In this document: piece by piece, positions 15,291-20,811 of the stretch
Layout: the number at the start of each line of letters is the position of its first letter
How positions within the stretch are numbered: the first letter of the stretch is position 1
Virus record (IMG/VR): IMGVR_UViG_3300044608_001820
Span: 1 to 53,119 of that record
Source of the DNA: a virus
DNA: 53,119 bases
Reading direction: 5' to 3' (one strand)
Notes under the pieces: model-generated
Seen by the model: only the letters and a program-made list of their open reading frames with translations
Database searches by the model: none
Told to the model about the DNA's origin: nothing
Program-made: the position numbers and the translations under genes

Positions 15291-15360
15291 AAAAATCAAA
15301 AAGTGTAAGGCTCAAAGCCCTTGCAGTGCCTGGGTCGACGTGTGGTACGGACGTACTAGA
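15291..15360 (+). repeat. Regulatory repeat A, copy 2
   Basis: Shares AAAAAGTGTAAGGCTCAAA and CCCTTGCAG with the other copies. The dyad TGGTAC-GGAC-GTACTA (15343-15358) is nested in a longer stem (TGCCTGGGTC / GACCAGGCA). The intervals 15239-15290 and 15361-15393 hold no gene. Confidence 0.6.
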
Positions 15361-15393
15361 GACCAGGCAGGGTCTGGCTCCTCGAAACCCAGG

Positions 15394-15474
15394 CAGTACA
15401 AGTGTACTTGTGCCACTCAAGCAACTGTCCACTAAACCCGCCACGAGGCCCCTGGAGGCTGTATAGTAAGATCA
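15394..15474 (+). promoter_or_regulatory. Tandem-operator promoter P7
   Basis: CAGTAC-AAGT-GTACTT, two bases, GCCACTC-AAGC-AACTGTC, GTCCAC at 15427-15432, 29 bases, -10 TATAGT at 15462-15467, then ATCATCAACCAAAAGG. Confidence 0.75.
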
Positions 15475-15494
15475 TCAACCAAAAGGAAAACCAT

Positions 15495-15659
15495 ATGAAC
15501 GTCTACGAAAAGCAACTGGTCCAGAAGGGCTACTCCCTCTCCGAGATCCGGGCTACGAAAGCTCCGAAGCGCGAGTTCCCTTGCACGATCGGTGCTCGTT
15601 ACTTCGAATCCGAAGCCGAGTACAATGAGGCTCTGGCTGACTTCCTGAACGGGAACTGA
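15495..15659 (+). CDS. Small hypothetical protein (54 aa)
   Basis: Short basic protein MNVYEKQLVQKGYSLSEIRA... AAAGGAAA precedes the ATG in the leader of P7. Single-gene unit between P7 and P8. Unrecognised. Confidence 0.6.
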   Translation: MNVYEKQLVQKGYSLSEIRATKAPKREFPCTIGARYFESEAEYNEALADFLNGN

Positions 15660-15723
15660 GGCCAGTTCAAAAACTGTCCACTAAACTCCCCGCCGCCTCT
15701 CAAAAAGCTGTATAGTACACTCA
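15660..15723 (+). promoter_or_regulatory. Operator promoter P8
   Basis: Dyad GGCCAGTT-CAAA-AACTGTCC (seven of eight positions symmetric), GTCCAC at 15676-15681, 29 bases, -10 TATAGT at 15711-15716. The ATG at 15723 is seven bases after it. Confidence 0.75.
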
Positions 15724-16019
15724 TGAATCAAATCAAAGCTATCGGAGCTCGTACCTCCGCCAAGACTGGTAAAGTCTACTCCTACGATCTCGAGCGTCAG
15801 ACCCGTACGGACTACGCCGAGTTTATGAATCCCGAGTCCAAGTACGAGCGGGTGTACTATCAGGTCAACGTCTATGACGCTGGCGGTAAACTCGTCAACT
15901 TCGCCTTCGTCGATGACGCGGACGATCTCATGGCAGTGTATGATGCCGTGAGTGGTGTTATCGAGTGGGACGAAACTCCCAACGAAGTCCTCGCTTCCAT
16001 GCACTCCCGCTACGACTGA
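15723..16019 (+). CDS. Hypothetical protein (98 aa), leaderless mRNA
   Basis: Unrecognised beta-rich protein (YYQVNVYDAGGKLVNFAFVDDADD). Its start coincides with the predicted transcription start of P8, and no internal Met near the start gives a better site. Confidence 0.65.
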   Translation: MNQIKAIGARTSAKTGKVYSYDLERQTRTDYAEFMNPESKYERVYYQVNVYDAGGKLVNFAFVDDADDLMAVYDAVSGVIEWDETPNEVLASMHSRYD

Positions 16020-16041
16020 GGTCCTCAGAGGTAAACAACTA

Positions 16042-16227
16042 ATGTTAACTAACGAAGCCTACATCGAGCGCCTCGAGCAGCTCATCAGTGACTTACATCA
16101 CGAGCTGGGGATGACCGTCTACAGCGTTGAGGACACTTCGGCCGCTAGCGATATTTACCGCACAGCTGATAAGCTGTGGGACGAATTCTGCGCGACCAAA
16201 GCCGCCCACTACACGGAGGAGCAATGA
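16042..16227 (+). CDS. Small hypothetical protein (61 aa)
   Basis: Helical (YIERLEQLISDLHHEL). AGAGGTAAACAACTA precedes the ATG at 16042. Unrecognised. Overlaps the next start. Confidence 0.55.
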   Translation: MLTNEAYIERLEQLISDLHHELGMTVYSVEDTSAASDIYRTADKLWDEFCATKAAHYTEEQ

Positions 16228-16370
16228 GCCTCATCTCGAAGCAGGACCACGATCTCGCCATCTGCGCGCTCGCCATCGTGGTCGAAATGGAAGATCCCAA
16301 AGATCCCGCTGTGGTACAAATGAAACAGCTCCTTCAGTGGCTAAGACTTCAGCGCCGTAAATTCGATTAG
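16224..16370 (+). CDS. Small hypothetical protein (48 aa)
   Basis: Short helical protein MSLISKQDHDLAICALAIVV... with a basic end, ATGA overlap with the gene before. Unrecognised. Confidence 0.5.
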   Translation: MSLISKQDHDLAICALAIVVEMEDPKDPAVVQMKQLLQWLRLQRRKFD

Positions 16371-16377
16371 ACTCATC

Positions 16378-16851
16378 ATGTCGCCGCCCGTTGCGCTCAA
16401 CAAAAGTATCCTTGTTCTCAACGCATCGTACGAGCCTCTCAACGTATGCTCAGGGCGGAGAGCATTTGTGCTGGTATTGAAAAAGAAGGCACAGGTGCTA
16501 TCAAGGCAGGTCATCCGACTTCTTAGCTACATCAGACTTCCGATGAGTCGGATCAATGCGAAGAAGCCAAGTCGGAATCTCATCCTCAAGCGCGACAATT
16601 TCACTTGTCAGTACTGCGGCGCAGACCGCAATCTGACAATCGATCATGTCTTACCGCAATCACGAGGAGGGAAGGATACGTGGGAGAATCTTGTTGCCTG
16701 CTGTTATACTTGCAACAACGCAAAAGATAATCGTACTCCTGAGGAGTGGGGCGTCCCACTTCGCAGCAATCCGCACGCTCCCTTTAGTCGGTTTCTTCTG
16801 ACGCTAAGTACAAACTCAGTGCCAGAGTGGCGTGAGTACTTATATGTCTAA
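16378..16851 (+). CDS. HNH endonuclease (157 aa)
   Basis: Metal-dependent nuclease of the bacterial/cyanobacterial HNH type. The family N-terminus VLNASYEPLNV is at 13-23, the zinc ligands CQYC at 77-80 and CYTC at 109-112, the catalytic DHVLPQSRGG at 89-98, and WENLVACC with NNAKDNRTPEEWG beyond. Similar genes occur as host genes in cyanobacteria, so it may have been acquired from a host. Phage relatives often work in DNA packaging or as mobile nucleases; neither is proven here. It lies just before the tRNA array. Confidence 0.85.
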   Translation: MSPPVALNKSILVLNASYEPLNVCSGRRAFVLVLKKKAQVLSRQVIRLLSYIRLPMSRINAKKPSRNLILKRDNFTCQYCGADRNLTIDHVLPQSRGGKDTWENLVACCYTCNNAKDNRTPEEWGVPLRSNPHAPFSRFLLTLSTNSVPEWREYLYV

Positions 16852-16869
16852 GTTCACATTTAGACAGAT

Positions 16870-16884
16870 CTTTGATAATCAAAG
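16870..16884 (+). promoter_or_regulatory. Palindrome before the first tRNA gene
   Basis: CTTTGAT-A-ATCAAAG is a perfect 7-1-7 palindrome eight bases before the first tRNA. It contains GATAAT, a possible -10 box, with TTCACA 15 bases upstream. It may be the promoter of the first two tRNA genes. Confidence 0.35.
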
Positions 16885-16892
16885 AACTTGAT

Positions 16893-16965
16893 CGGGATGT
16901 AGCCCAGCGGAAGAGGCCATGGACTTAAAATCCATTCAGGGTGGGTTCGAATCCCACCATCCCGA
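16893..16965 (+). tRNA. tRNA-Leu(UAA), short variable arm
   Basis: 7-bp acceptor CGGGATG/CATCCCG, anticodon stem ATGGA/TCCAT with loop CTTAAAA (anticodon UAA), T-arm GTGGG-TTCGAAT-CCCAC, discriminator A. The variable region has only five bases, although bacterial leucine tRNAs normally carry a long extra arm. CCA not encoded. Confidence 0.75.
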
Positions 16966-16971
16966 TCGAAT

Positions 16972-17052
16972 GCCCAGATGGTGGAATGGTATACACAGCA
17001 CGCTTAGAACGTGCCGCTGCAAGGCATGGAGGTTCGAGTCCTCTTCTGGGCA
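16972..17052 (+). tRNA. tRNA-Leu(UAG)
   Basis: Acceptor GCCCAGA/TCTGGGC, loop CTTAGAA (anticodon UAG), long variable arm, T-loop TTCGAGT, discriminator A. A normal class II leucine tRNA. Confidence 0.9.
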
Positions 17053-17089
17053 TAGTCCAATCTTTGGACTAAATATACTCAACTTAGGG

Positions 17090-17170
17090 TAATACAAGTG
17101 TACTTGTGACACTTGCCTAAGTGTCCACTAAAAGTCCCAAGGGGCGCGTGGATCCTGTATATTGATTTCA
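17090..17170 (+). promoter_or_regulatory. Tandem-operator promoter P9 (tRNA operon)
   Basis: TAATAC-AAGT-GTACTT, two bases, perfect dyad GACACTT-GCCT-AAGTGTC (17108-17125), GTCCAC at 17123-17128, 29 bases, -10 TATATT at 17158-17163. The transcript would begin CATGGTTGGGGG and lead into tRNA-Lys(CUU). Confidence 0.75.
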
Positions 17171-17171
17171 T

Positions 17172-17197
17172 GGTTGGGGGAGACACCCCGCCGAACC
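17172..17197 (+). ncRNA. Conserved 5' leader hairpin of tRNA operon (P9)
   Basis: GGTT...AACC closes a GGGG/CCCC hairpin directly at the 5' end of the P9 transcript, followed by TCGAAAA. The P10 transcript starts with a hairpin of the same design but different inner bases (17495-17531). Confidence 0.5.
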
Positions 17198-17224
17198 TCG
17201 AAAACTTCATAAGCAATATTCTCT

Positions 17225-17296
17225 GGGTCGCTAACTCAGTGGTAGAGTAGTCGGCTCTTAACCGATCTGTCCTCGGTTCGAATCCGAGGCGACCCA
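17225..17296 (+). tRNA. tRNA-Lys(CUU)
   Basis: Acceptor GGGTCGC/GCGACCC, loop CTCTTAA (anticodon CUU), T-loop TTCGAAT, discriminator A. CCA not encoded. Confidence 0.9.
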
Positions 17297-17298
17297 TC

Positions 17299-17402
17299 GA
17301 GACCGGATCACGGGGTGCCTGGGCGGCACTCGGAAAGAAAAGCCTCCAGTAGGAACTTTCCAGTGACGGGTTCGATTCCCGTCCATTCCACTTTCCGGTC
17401 TC
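17299..17402 (+). ncRNA. Candidate cloverleaf-like RNA with T-arm
   Basis: A perfect 9-bp closing stem (GAGACCGGA / TCCGGTCTC) encloses three hairpins: GTGCC-TGGGC-GGCAC, GGAAAG...CTTTCC with an 18-base loop, and GACGGG-TTCGATT-CCCGTC, which is a textbook tRNA T-arm. No anticodon arm of normal size is present and the bases 3' of the T-arm do not pair as an acceptor stem. It may be a tRNA-like RNA, a decayed tRNA or a processing structure. Confidence 0.5.
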
Positions 17403-17412
17403 AAGGCGCCGC

Positions 17413-17493
17413 TAGTACCCCTGTACTAGGGACACTTCACCAAGTGTCCACTAAGCGCGCCACCCGCCCCTTGGGCGGTGTATATTAGATTCA
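17413..17493 (+). promoter_or_regulatory. Tandem-operator promoter P10 (tRNA operon)
   Basis: Perfect dyad TAGTAC-CCCT-GTACTA, two bases, perfect dyad GACACTT-CACC-AAGTGTC (17431-17448), GTCCAC at 17446-17451, 29 bases, -10 TATATT at 17481-17486. This is the best-preserved copy of the composite site. Confidence 0.8.
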
Positions 17494-17494
17494 T

Positions 17495-17531
17495 GGTTGG
17501 GAGGGCGATCACCGCTCCTCCGACCCGAACC
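17495..17531 (+). ncRNA. Conserved 5' leader hairpin of tRNA operon (P10)
   Basis: GGTT...AACC with inner pairs GAGGGCG / CGCTCCTC, then CTCGAAAA. Same position and outer stem as the P9 leader hairpin, with changed inner bases. Confidence 0.5.
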
Positions 17532-17552
17532 TCGAAAATCTAAATTCTTCTC

Positions 17553-17624
17553 GGTCCTATCGACTAGCGGTTAGGTCACAACCCTTTCAAGGTTGCAGCA
17601 CGGGTTCGAATCCCGTTGGGACTA
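17553..17624 (+). tRNA. tRNA-Glu(UUC)
   Basis: Anticodon stem CAACC/GGTTG, loop CTTTCAA (anticodon UUC), T-arm ACGGG-TTCGAAT-CCCGT, discriminator A. The acceptor GGTCCTA/TGGGACT has two G-T pairs. Confidence 0.88.
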
Positions 17625-17768
17625 CTGGGAGTGAAGCTGAATGACTTCGGTCAGGGAGGTCACTCCACCCAGTTCTTGGATAAAACGCGGGGACTAGGGA
17701 CGCCCGCCTTTTGGTAACCTCTGGGGAGGAGGTTAATGACGGCTGCACCGTCCCAGCCAAAAGTCCAT
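17625..17768 (+). ncRNA. Structured spacer between tRNA genes
   Basis: CTGGG-AGTGA and TCACT-CC-ACCCAG pair around a TGAC-TTCG-GTCA hairpin with a UUCG tetraloop. Further on, GGGACG/CGTCCC encloses AACCTC/GAGGTT, and CTTTTGG pairs with CCAAAAG. No tRNA or protein gene is seen. Function unknown. Confidence 0.35.
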
Positions 17769-17842
17769 GACCCATTAGTGTAGCGGTCTATCACGCCACC
17801 CTGTCACGGTGGAGATCACGGGTTCGAATCCCGTATGGGTCG
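17769..17842 (+). tRNA. tRNA-Asp(GUC)
   Basis: Acceptor GACCCAT/ATGGGTC, anticodon stem CCACC/GGTGG, loop CTGTCAC (anticodon GUC), discriminator G as usual for Asp. Confidence 0.92.
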
Positions 17843-17844
17843 TT

Positions 17845-17971
17845 GGGTTGCTGCCCGATATGAGAAACACTCTTTTCTGCCCCGGTGGAATTGGTGAAAA
17901 GTCGGAATTACCCTTGCCCCGTCTCTTGGGGATGCGAATTGGGGAAAGGTAAAGGGAAGAGACAGCAACCC
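17845..17971 (+). ncRNA. Structured spacer closed by a 9-bp stem
   Basis: GGGTTGCTG (17845-17853) pairs perfectly with CAGCAACCC (17963-17971). Inside, TTACC...GGTAA and a CCCC-GTCTCTT-GGGG hairpin are possible. No T-loop, so it is not a tRNA. Processing stem or small RNA. Confidence 0.4.
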
Positions 17972-17976
17972 ATATT

Positions 17977-18048
17977 GGAATCGTAGCTCAGTGGTAGAGC
18001 ACTCGGCTGATAACCGAGCGGTCACAAGTTCAAATCTTGTCGGTTCCA
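17977..18048 (+). tRNA. tRNA-Ile(GAU)
   Basis: Acceptor GGAATCG/CGGTTCC, stem CTCGG/CCGAG, loop CTGATAA (anticodon GAU), T-loop TTCAAAT, discriminator A. Confidence 0.92.
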
Positions 18049-18052
18049 CTCT

Positions 18053-18125
<73 letters not shown>

Positions 18126-18149
18126 TCGAGAATCTTTCGATTCTCTTAC

Positions 18150-18226
18150 TGTGGAGTAGAGCAGTCCGGTAGCTCGCCAGGCTCATAACCTGGAGGTCGC
18201 AGGTTCGAATCCTGCCTCCGCCACCA
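18150..18226 (+). tRNA. tRNA-Met(CAU), initiator-like
   Basis: Anticodon stem CCAGG/CCTGG, loop CTCATAA (CAU). The first acceptor pair is a T-C mismatch, as in initiator tRNA, and the D-arm GAGCAGTCCGGTAGCTC is initiator-like. The anticodon stem has only two of the three G-C pairs typical of initiators. CCA is encoded (18224-18226). Confidence 0.85.
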
Positions 18227-18227
18227 T

Positions 18228-18299
18228 TGGCCTGTAGTTCAGCGGTAGAACGCCTGACTGTTAATCAGGTTGTCGCAGGTTCGATCCCTGCCGGGCCAG
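18228..18299 (+). tRNA. tRNA-Asn(GUU)
   Basis: Acceptor TGGCCTG/CGGGCCA, stem CCTGA/TCAGG, loop CTGTTAA (anticodon GUU), T-loop TTCGATC, discriminator G. Confidence 0.92.
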
Positions 18300-18749
18300 T
18301 TCCGCTCTGCTTGGTCTGGAAATGTCCGGGTCAAGTATCGGATCTAAGTCCTAGTTCTGGGGCCCTCCATCGGTGAGGATCACCCTTCCTAGGCCGGGGG
18401 ACTGATCACCCCCGCCCGTTTGACCCACTGTCGGGTCGCGATGGCGGGCAGTTGCCATCGTTCCATTGCGGTTTGCCTCACCGTCCCGCGTTCTTCGGAT
18501 CGCCCGAGGGAGAACGAGGCAATCTCCGTTCTAGACACCGGAGTCGTATGGAATACGTCGTTAAGTTCCCGAAACGGCCACGCACACATTCGTTAAAGTG
18601 TGGACTAGCAGATTGCTCCTAGCTCGCACTAGCTGTGGGCCACCGAAAGGTGACCAATCCCGGTCTCTGCCCGTATGGGGAGCAACTAGCTAGAAAAGCC
18701 CCCACCTCTGTACGTCCTTGAGGCGTTTCATGTGTTAAATGGGGCCTTC
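18300..18749 (+). ncRNA. 450-base structured region without genes
   Basis: Dense stems: GATGGC/GCCATC; TTGCCTC (near 18473) with GAGGCAA, nesting GTTCT/AGAAC; CTCCG/CGGAG; CACC-GAAA-GGTG with a GNRA tetraloop; and TTGCTCC (18613) with GGAGCAA (18679). No reading frame or tRNA is convincing. It could be one large structured RNA. I could not match it to RNase P, 6S or group I intron cores. Confidence 0.4.
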
Positions 18750-18823
<74 letters not shown>

Positions 18824-18845
18824 TTGCCTTCAAGGAAGGCACAAT

Positions 18846-18936
18846 GAGAGGGTGGCTACTGTTGGCAATACGTGTGGCTGCGGTCTGTAAAACCGTTACA
18901 TAGGAACCATCGGGGGTTCGATTCCCTCCCCTCTCA
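18846..18936 (+). tRNA. tRNA-Tyr(GUA)
   Basis: Acceptor GAGAGGG/CCCTCTC, loop CTGTAAA (anticodon GUA), long variable arm as expected for bacterial Tyr, T-loop TTCGATT, discriminator A. Confidence 0.9.
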
Positions 18937-18939
18937 TCC

Positions 18940-19014
18940 GCCGCCATAGCTCAGTGGTAGAGCACCTCTTTGGTAAAGAGGAGGTCTCGAGTTCAAGTCT
19001 CGATGGTGGCTCCA
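18940..19014 (+). tRNA. tRNA-Thr(GGU)
   Basis: Acceptor GCCGCCA/TGGTGGC, stem CCTCT/AGAGG, loop TTGGTAA (anticodon GGU), discriminator T. CCA is encoded (19012-19014). Confidence 0.92.
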
Positions 19015-19086
19015 GGTCGCTTAGCTCAGCGGTAGAGCTCTTGCCTTACAAGCAAGCTGTCACTGGTTCGATCCCAGTAGCGACCA
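19015..19086 (+). tRNA. tRNA-Val(UAC)
   Basis: Starts directly after the encoded CCA of tRNA-Thr. Acceptor GGTCGCT/AGCGACC, stem CTTGC/GCAAG, loop CTTACAA (anticodon UAC), discriminator A. Confidence 0.92.
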
Positions 19087-19212
19087 TTGGTAGTCGTTGT
19101 GCAGATAGCACAGAAAGACGCCAAAGGGGGTGCAACAAGGAACGTTGCATTAAACGAAAGGTCCCGTAGGCCACATCGTAGATTATCGTTGGTGGACACC
19201 TTCGCCCTGCTC
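19087..19212 (+). ncRNA. Spacer with hairpins between tRNA genes
   Basis: GTGC/GCAC, TGCAAC/GTTGCA and AACGA/TCGTT stems and a GGTG-GA-CACC hairpin can form. No coding frame or tRNA is convincing. Role unknown. Confidence 0.3.
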
Positions 19213-19285
19213 GGGGAATTAGCTCAGTTGGTAGAGCGCCTGCTTTGCAAGCAGGCTGTCAGGAGTTCGAGTCTCCTATTCTCCA
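19213..19285 (+). tRNA. tRNA-Ala(UGC)
   Basis: Acceptor GGGGAAT/ATTCTCC, stem CCTGC/GCAGG, loop TTTGCAA (anticodon UGC), T-arm AGGAG-TTCGAGT-CTCCT, discriminator A. Confidence 0.92.
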
Positions 19286-19305
19286 TCGTTCCTTCGGGAA
19301 CACCC

Positions 19306-19380
19306 GCGGATGTAGCTCAGTGGTAGAGCATCTCCTTGCCAAGGAGAAAGTCGAGGGTTCGAATCCCTTCATCCGCTCCA
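19306..19380 (+). tRNA. tRNA-Gly(GCC)
   Basis: Acceptor GCGGATG/CATCCGC, stem TCTCC/GGAGA, loop TTGCCAA (anticodon GCC), discriminator T. CCA is encoded (19378-19380). Confidence 0.92.
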
Positions 19381-19383
19381 CTT

Positions 19384-19466
19384 GGAGGGAGTCCGGTTGG
19401 TCGAGGAAAGCGTCTTGAAAACGCCTGGGTGTTAAAGCCTCACGGGTTCGATTCCTGTTCCCTCCG
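19384..19466 (+). tRNA. tRNA-Ser(UGA)
   Basis: Acceptor GGAGGGA/TCCCTCC, loop CTTGAAA (anticodon UGA), long variable arm, discriminator G as usual for Ser. Confidence 0.9.
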
Positions 19467-19468
19467 CT

Positions 19469-19541
19469 GTGGTCGTAGCATAATGGTTAATGCGCCAGAT
19501 TGTGGATCTGGTTTATGTGAGTTCAAATCTCATCGGCCACC
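19469..19541 (+). tRNA. tRNA-His(GUG)
   Basis: Acceptor GTGGTCG/CGGCCAC, stem CCAGA/TCTGG, loop TTGTGGA (anticodon GUG), discriminator C, the His identity base. Confidence 0.92.
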
Positions 19542-19543
19542 CC

Positions 19544-19615
19544 GCTCGATTAGCTCAGTGGTAGAGCAACTGTTTCGTAAACAGTAGGTCGTCGGTTCAA
19601 GTCCGACATTGAGCT
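19544..19615 (+). tRNA. tRNA-Thr(CGU)
   Basis: Acceptor GCTCGAT/ATTGAGC, stem ACTGT/ACAGT, loop TTCGTAA (anticodon CGU), T-loop TTCAAGT, discriminator T. Confidence 0.92.
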
Positions 19616-19632
19616 TCTGCTTTCGCAGAAAT

Positions 19633-19704
19633 GTTTCGGTAGCCAAGCGGTAAGGCGAAGGTCTGCAAAATCTTCATTCGTCGGTTCGATTCCGACCCGA
19701 AACT
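19633..19704 (+). tRNA. tRNA-Cys(GCA)
   Basis: Acceptor GTTTCGG/CCGAAAC, stem AAGGT/ATCTT, loop CTGCAAA (anticodon GCA), discriminator T, the Cys identity base. Confidence 0.92.
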
Positions 19705-19723
19705 TTGGCCGCGTGCCAAATAA

Positions 19724-19798
19724 TCTGGAGTCGCCAAGCGGTAAGGCAGCGGGTTTTGGTCCCGCCATTCGTGGGTTCGAATCCTACCTCCAGAACCA
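19724..19798 (+). tRNA. tRNA-Gln(UUG)
   Basis: Acceptor TCTGGAG/CTCCAGA, stem GCGGG/CCCGC, loop TTTTGGT (anticodon UUG), discriminator A. CCA is encoded (19796-19798). Confidence 0.9.
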
Positions 19799-19800
19799 AT

Positions 19801-19874
19801 GTCCGTGTGGCGCAATTGGTAGACGCGCTACTTTGAGGTGGTAGTTGTTGGAGGTTCGAGTCCTCTCACGGACA
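19801..19874 (+). tRNA. tRNA-Leu(GAG), short variable arm
   Basis: Acceptor GTCCGTG/CACGGAC, leucine-like D-arm (GCAATTGGTAGACGC), stem CTACT/GGTAG, loop TTGAGGT (anticodon GAG), T-arm GGAGG-TTCGAGT-CCTCT, discriminator A. Only five variable-region bases (TTGTT) instead of the long leucine arm. Confidence 0.78.
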
Positions 19875-19876
19875 TT

Positions 19877-19948
19877 GTCAGAATAGTGTAGTTGGAAACA
19901 CGGCGGTCTCCAAAACCGTAATCCGGGGTTCGAATCCTCGTTCTGGCG
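19877..19948 (+). tRNA. tRNA-Trp(CCA)
   Basis: Acceptor GTCAGAA/TTCTGGC, stem GCGGT/ACCGT, loop CTCCAAA (anticodon CCA), discriminator G as usual for Trp. Confidence 0.9.
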
Positions 19949-19952
19949 CCTT

Positions 19953-20026
19953 GCTCCCCTAGCTCAGCGGATTAGAGCGTCTGACTACGGATCAGAAGGT
20001 CGAAGGTTCGAATCCTTCGGGGAGCG
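19953..20026 (+). tRNA. tRNA-Arg(ACG)
   Basis: Acceptor GCTCCCC/GGGGAGC, stem TCTGA/TCAGA, loop CTACGGA (anticodon ACG, probably deaminated to ICG), discriminator G. Confidence 0.92.
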
Positions 20027-20029
20027 TGT

Positions 20030-20103
20030 GTGCCCTTAGCTCAGCGGATTAGAGCAACCGCCTTCTAAGCGGTCGGTCATAGGTTCAAATCCTATAGGGC
20101 GCG
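20030..20103 (+). tRNA. tRNA-Arg(UCU)
   Basis: Acceptor GTGCCCT/AGGGCGC, stem ACCGC/GCGGT, loop CTTCTAA (anticodon UCU), T-loop TTCAAAT, discriminator G. Confidence 0.92.
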
Positions 20104-20107
20104 CCTT

Positions 20108-20181
20108 GAGAGATTAGCTCAGTCTGGTAGAGTACGGGTCTCATATGCCTATGGTCGGTGGTTCAAATCCACCATCTCTCA
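20108..20181 (+). tRNA. tRNA with CAU anticodon (Met or Ile2)
   Basis: Acceptor GAGAGAT/ATCTCTC, weak anticodon stem CGGGT/GCCTA, loop CTCATAT (anticodon CAU), discriminator A. It could be elongator Met or, if C34 is changed to lysidine, an Ile tRNA for AUA. Sequence alone does not decide. Confidence 0.8.
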
Positions 20182-20184
20182 TCC

Positions 20185-20258
20185 GCCCTCTTAGCTCAGT
20201 GGAATAGAGCATCTGGCTTCGAACCAGAAAGTCGTAGGTTCGAATCCTACAGGGGGCA
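20185..20258 (+). tRNA. tRNA-Arg(UCG)
   Basis: Acceptor GCCCTCT/AGGGGGC, stem TCTGG/CCAGA, loop CTTCGAA (anticodon UCG), T-loop TTCGAAT, discriminator A. Confidence 0.92.
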
Positions 20259-20262
20259 CCTT

Positions 20263-20352
20263 GGAAGATTGGCCGAGTGGTTTAAGGCGACGGTTTGCTA
20301 AACCGTTGTGTCGGTAACGGCACCACTGGTTCGAATCCAGTATCTTCCGCCA
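20263..20352 (+). tRNA. tRNA-Ser(GCU)
   Basis: Acceptor GGAAGAT/ATCTTCC, stem ACGGT/ACCGT, loop TTGCTAA (anticodon GCU), long variable arm, discriminator G. CCA is encoded (20350-20352) and abuts the next tRNA. Confidence 0.92.
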
Positions 20353-20424
20353 GGGCGATTAACTCAGAGGTAGAGTACTTCCTTGACACGGAAGAAGTCA
20401 CTGGTTCGAATCCAGTATCGCCCA
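20353..20424 (+). tRNA. tRNA-Val(GAC)
   Basis: Acceptor GGGCGAT/ATCGCCC, stem CTTCC/GGAAG, loop TTGACAC (anticodon GAC), T-loop TTCGAAT, discriminator A. Confidence 0.92.
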
Positions 20425-20426
20425 TC

Positions 20427-20499
20427 GCTTCCTTAGCTATCTGGTGAAAGCGCCCGACTCATAATCGGAATCAGGCGAGTTCGATCCTCGCAGGAAGCA
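20427..20499 (+). tRNA. tRNA with CAU anticodon (Met or Ile2)
   Basis: Acceptor GCTTCCT/AGGAAGC, stem CCCGA/TCGGA with one mismatch, loop CTCATAA (anticodon CAU), T-arm GCGAG-TTCGATC-CTCGC, discriminator A. The third CAU tRNA of the window. One of the three may serve AUA. Confidence 0.82.
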
Positions 20500-20504
20500 C
20501 CTAA

Positions 20505-20576
20505 GGGTTATTAGCTCAGCGGTAGAGCATCCGGCTTTTAACCGGTCGGTCCCCAGTTCGAATCTGGGATGACCCA
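20505..20576 (+). tRNA. tRNA-Lys(UUU)
   Basis: Acceptor GGGTTAT/ATGACCC, stem with CCGG pairs, loop CTTTTAA (anticodon UUU), T-arm CCCAG-TTCGAAT-CTGGG, discriminator A. Last tRNA before the tmRNA. Confidence 0.92.
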
Positions 20577-20746
20577 TCGTTCCTCACGGAACGACAATCC
20601 AGTTCGGACACGGGTTCGACTCCCGTATGCTCCATTGAATAATTTTGTTGAAGTAGTTTCCCTAAGAAAGGAACTGTGACCACAAAACTATTCATCATGG
20701 GGCATAAAGGCTTTCGACGGGCTGGAGGGTTCTGAGAACAAATCTC

Positions 20747-20788
20747 AACAACATCGTACGTTTCGAACGCGTTGCCGTCGCCGCCTGA
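20747..20788 (+). other. tmRNA tag reading frame
   Basis: Thirteen codons from AAC to the TGA at 20786 encode NNIVRFERVAVAA, so with the alanine carried by the tmRNA the tag is (A)NNIVRFERVAVAA. From memory it closely matches the one-piece Synechocystis tag (A)NNIVSFKRVAIAA and ends in the AA degron seen by ClpXP-type proteases. Confidence 0.9.
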
Positions 20789-20811
20789 GCGAACAACCCG
20801 TGACGATATCT

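Noticed and set aside
17299-17402. A thirty-second tRNA
   Set aside because: The T-arm is perfect but no acceptor pairing or seven-base anticodon loop can be found.
18300-18749. Group I intron or RNase P RNA
   Set aside because: I could not find the conserved core elements of either, so I left it as an unassigned structured region.
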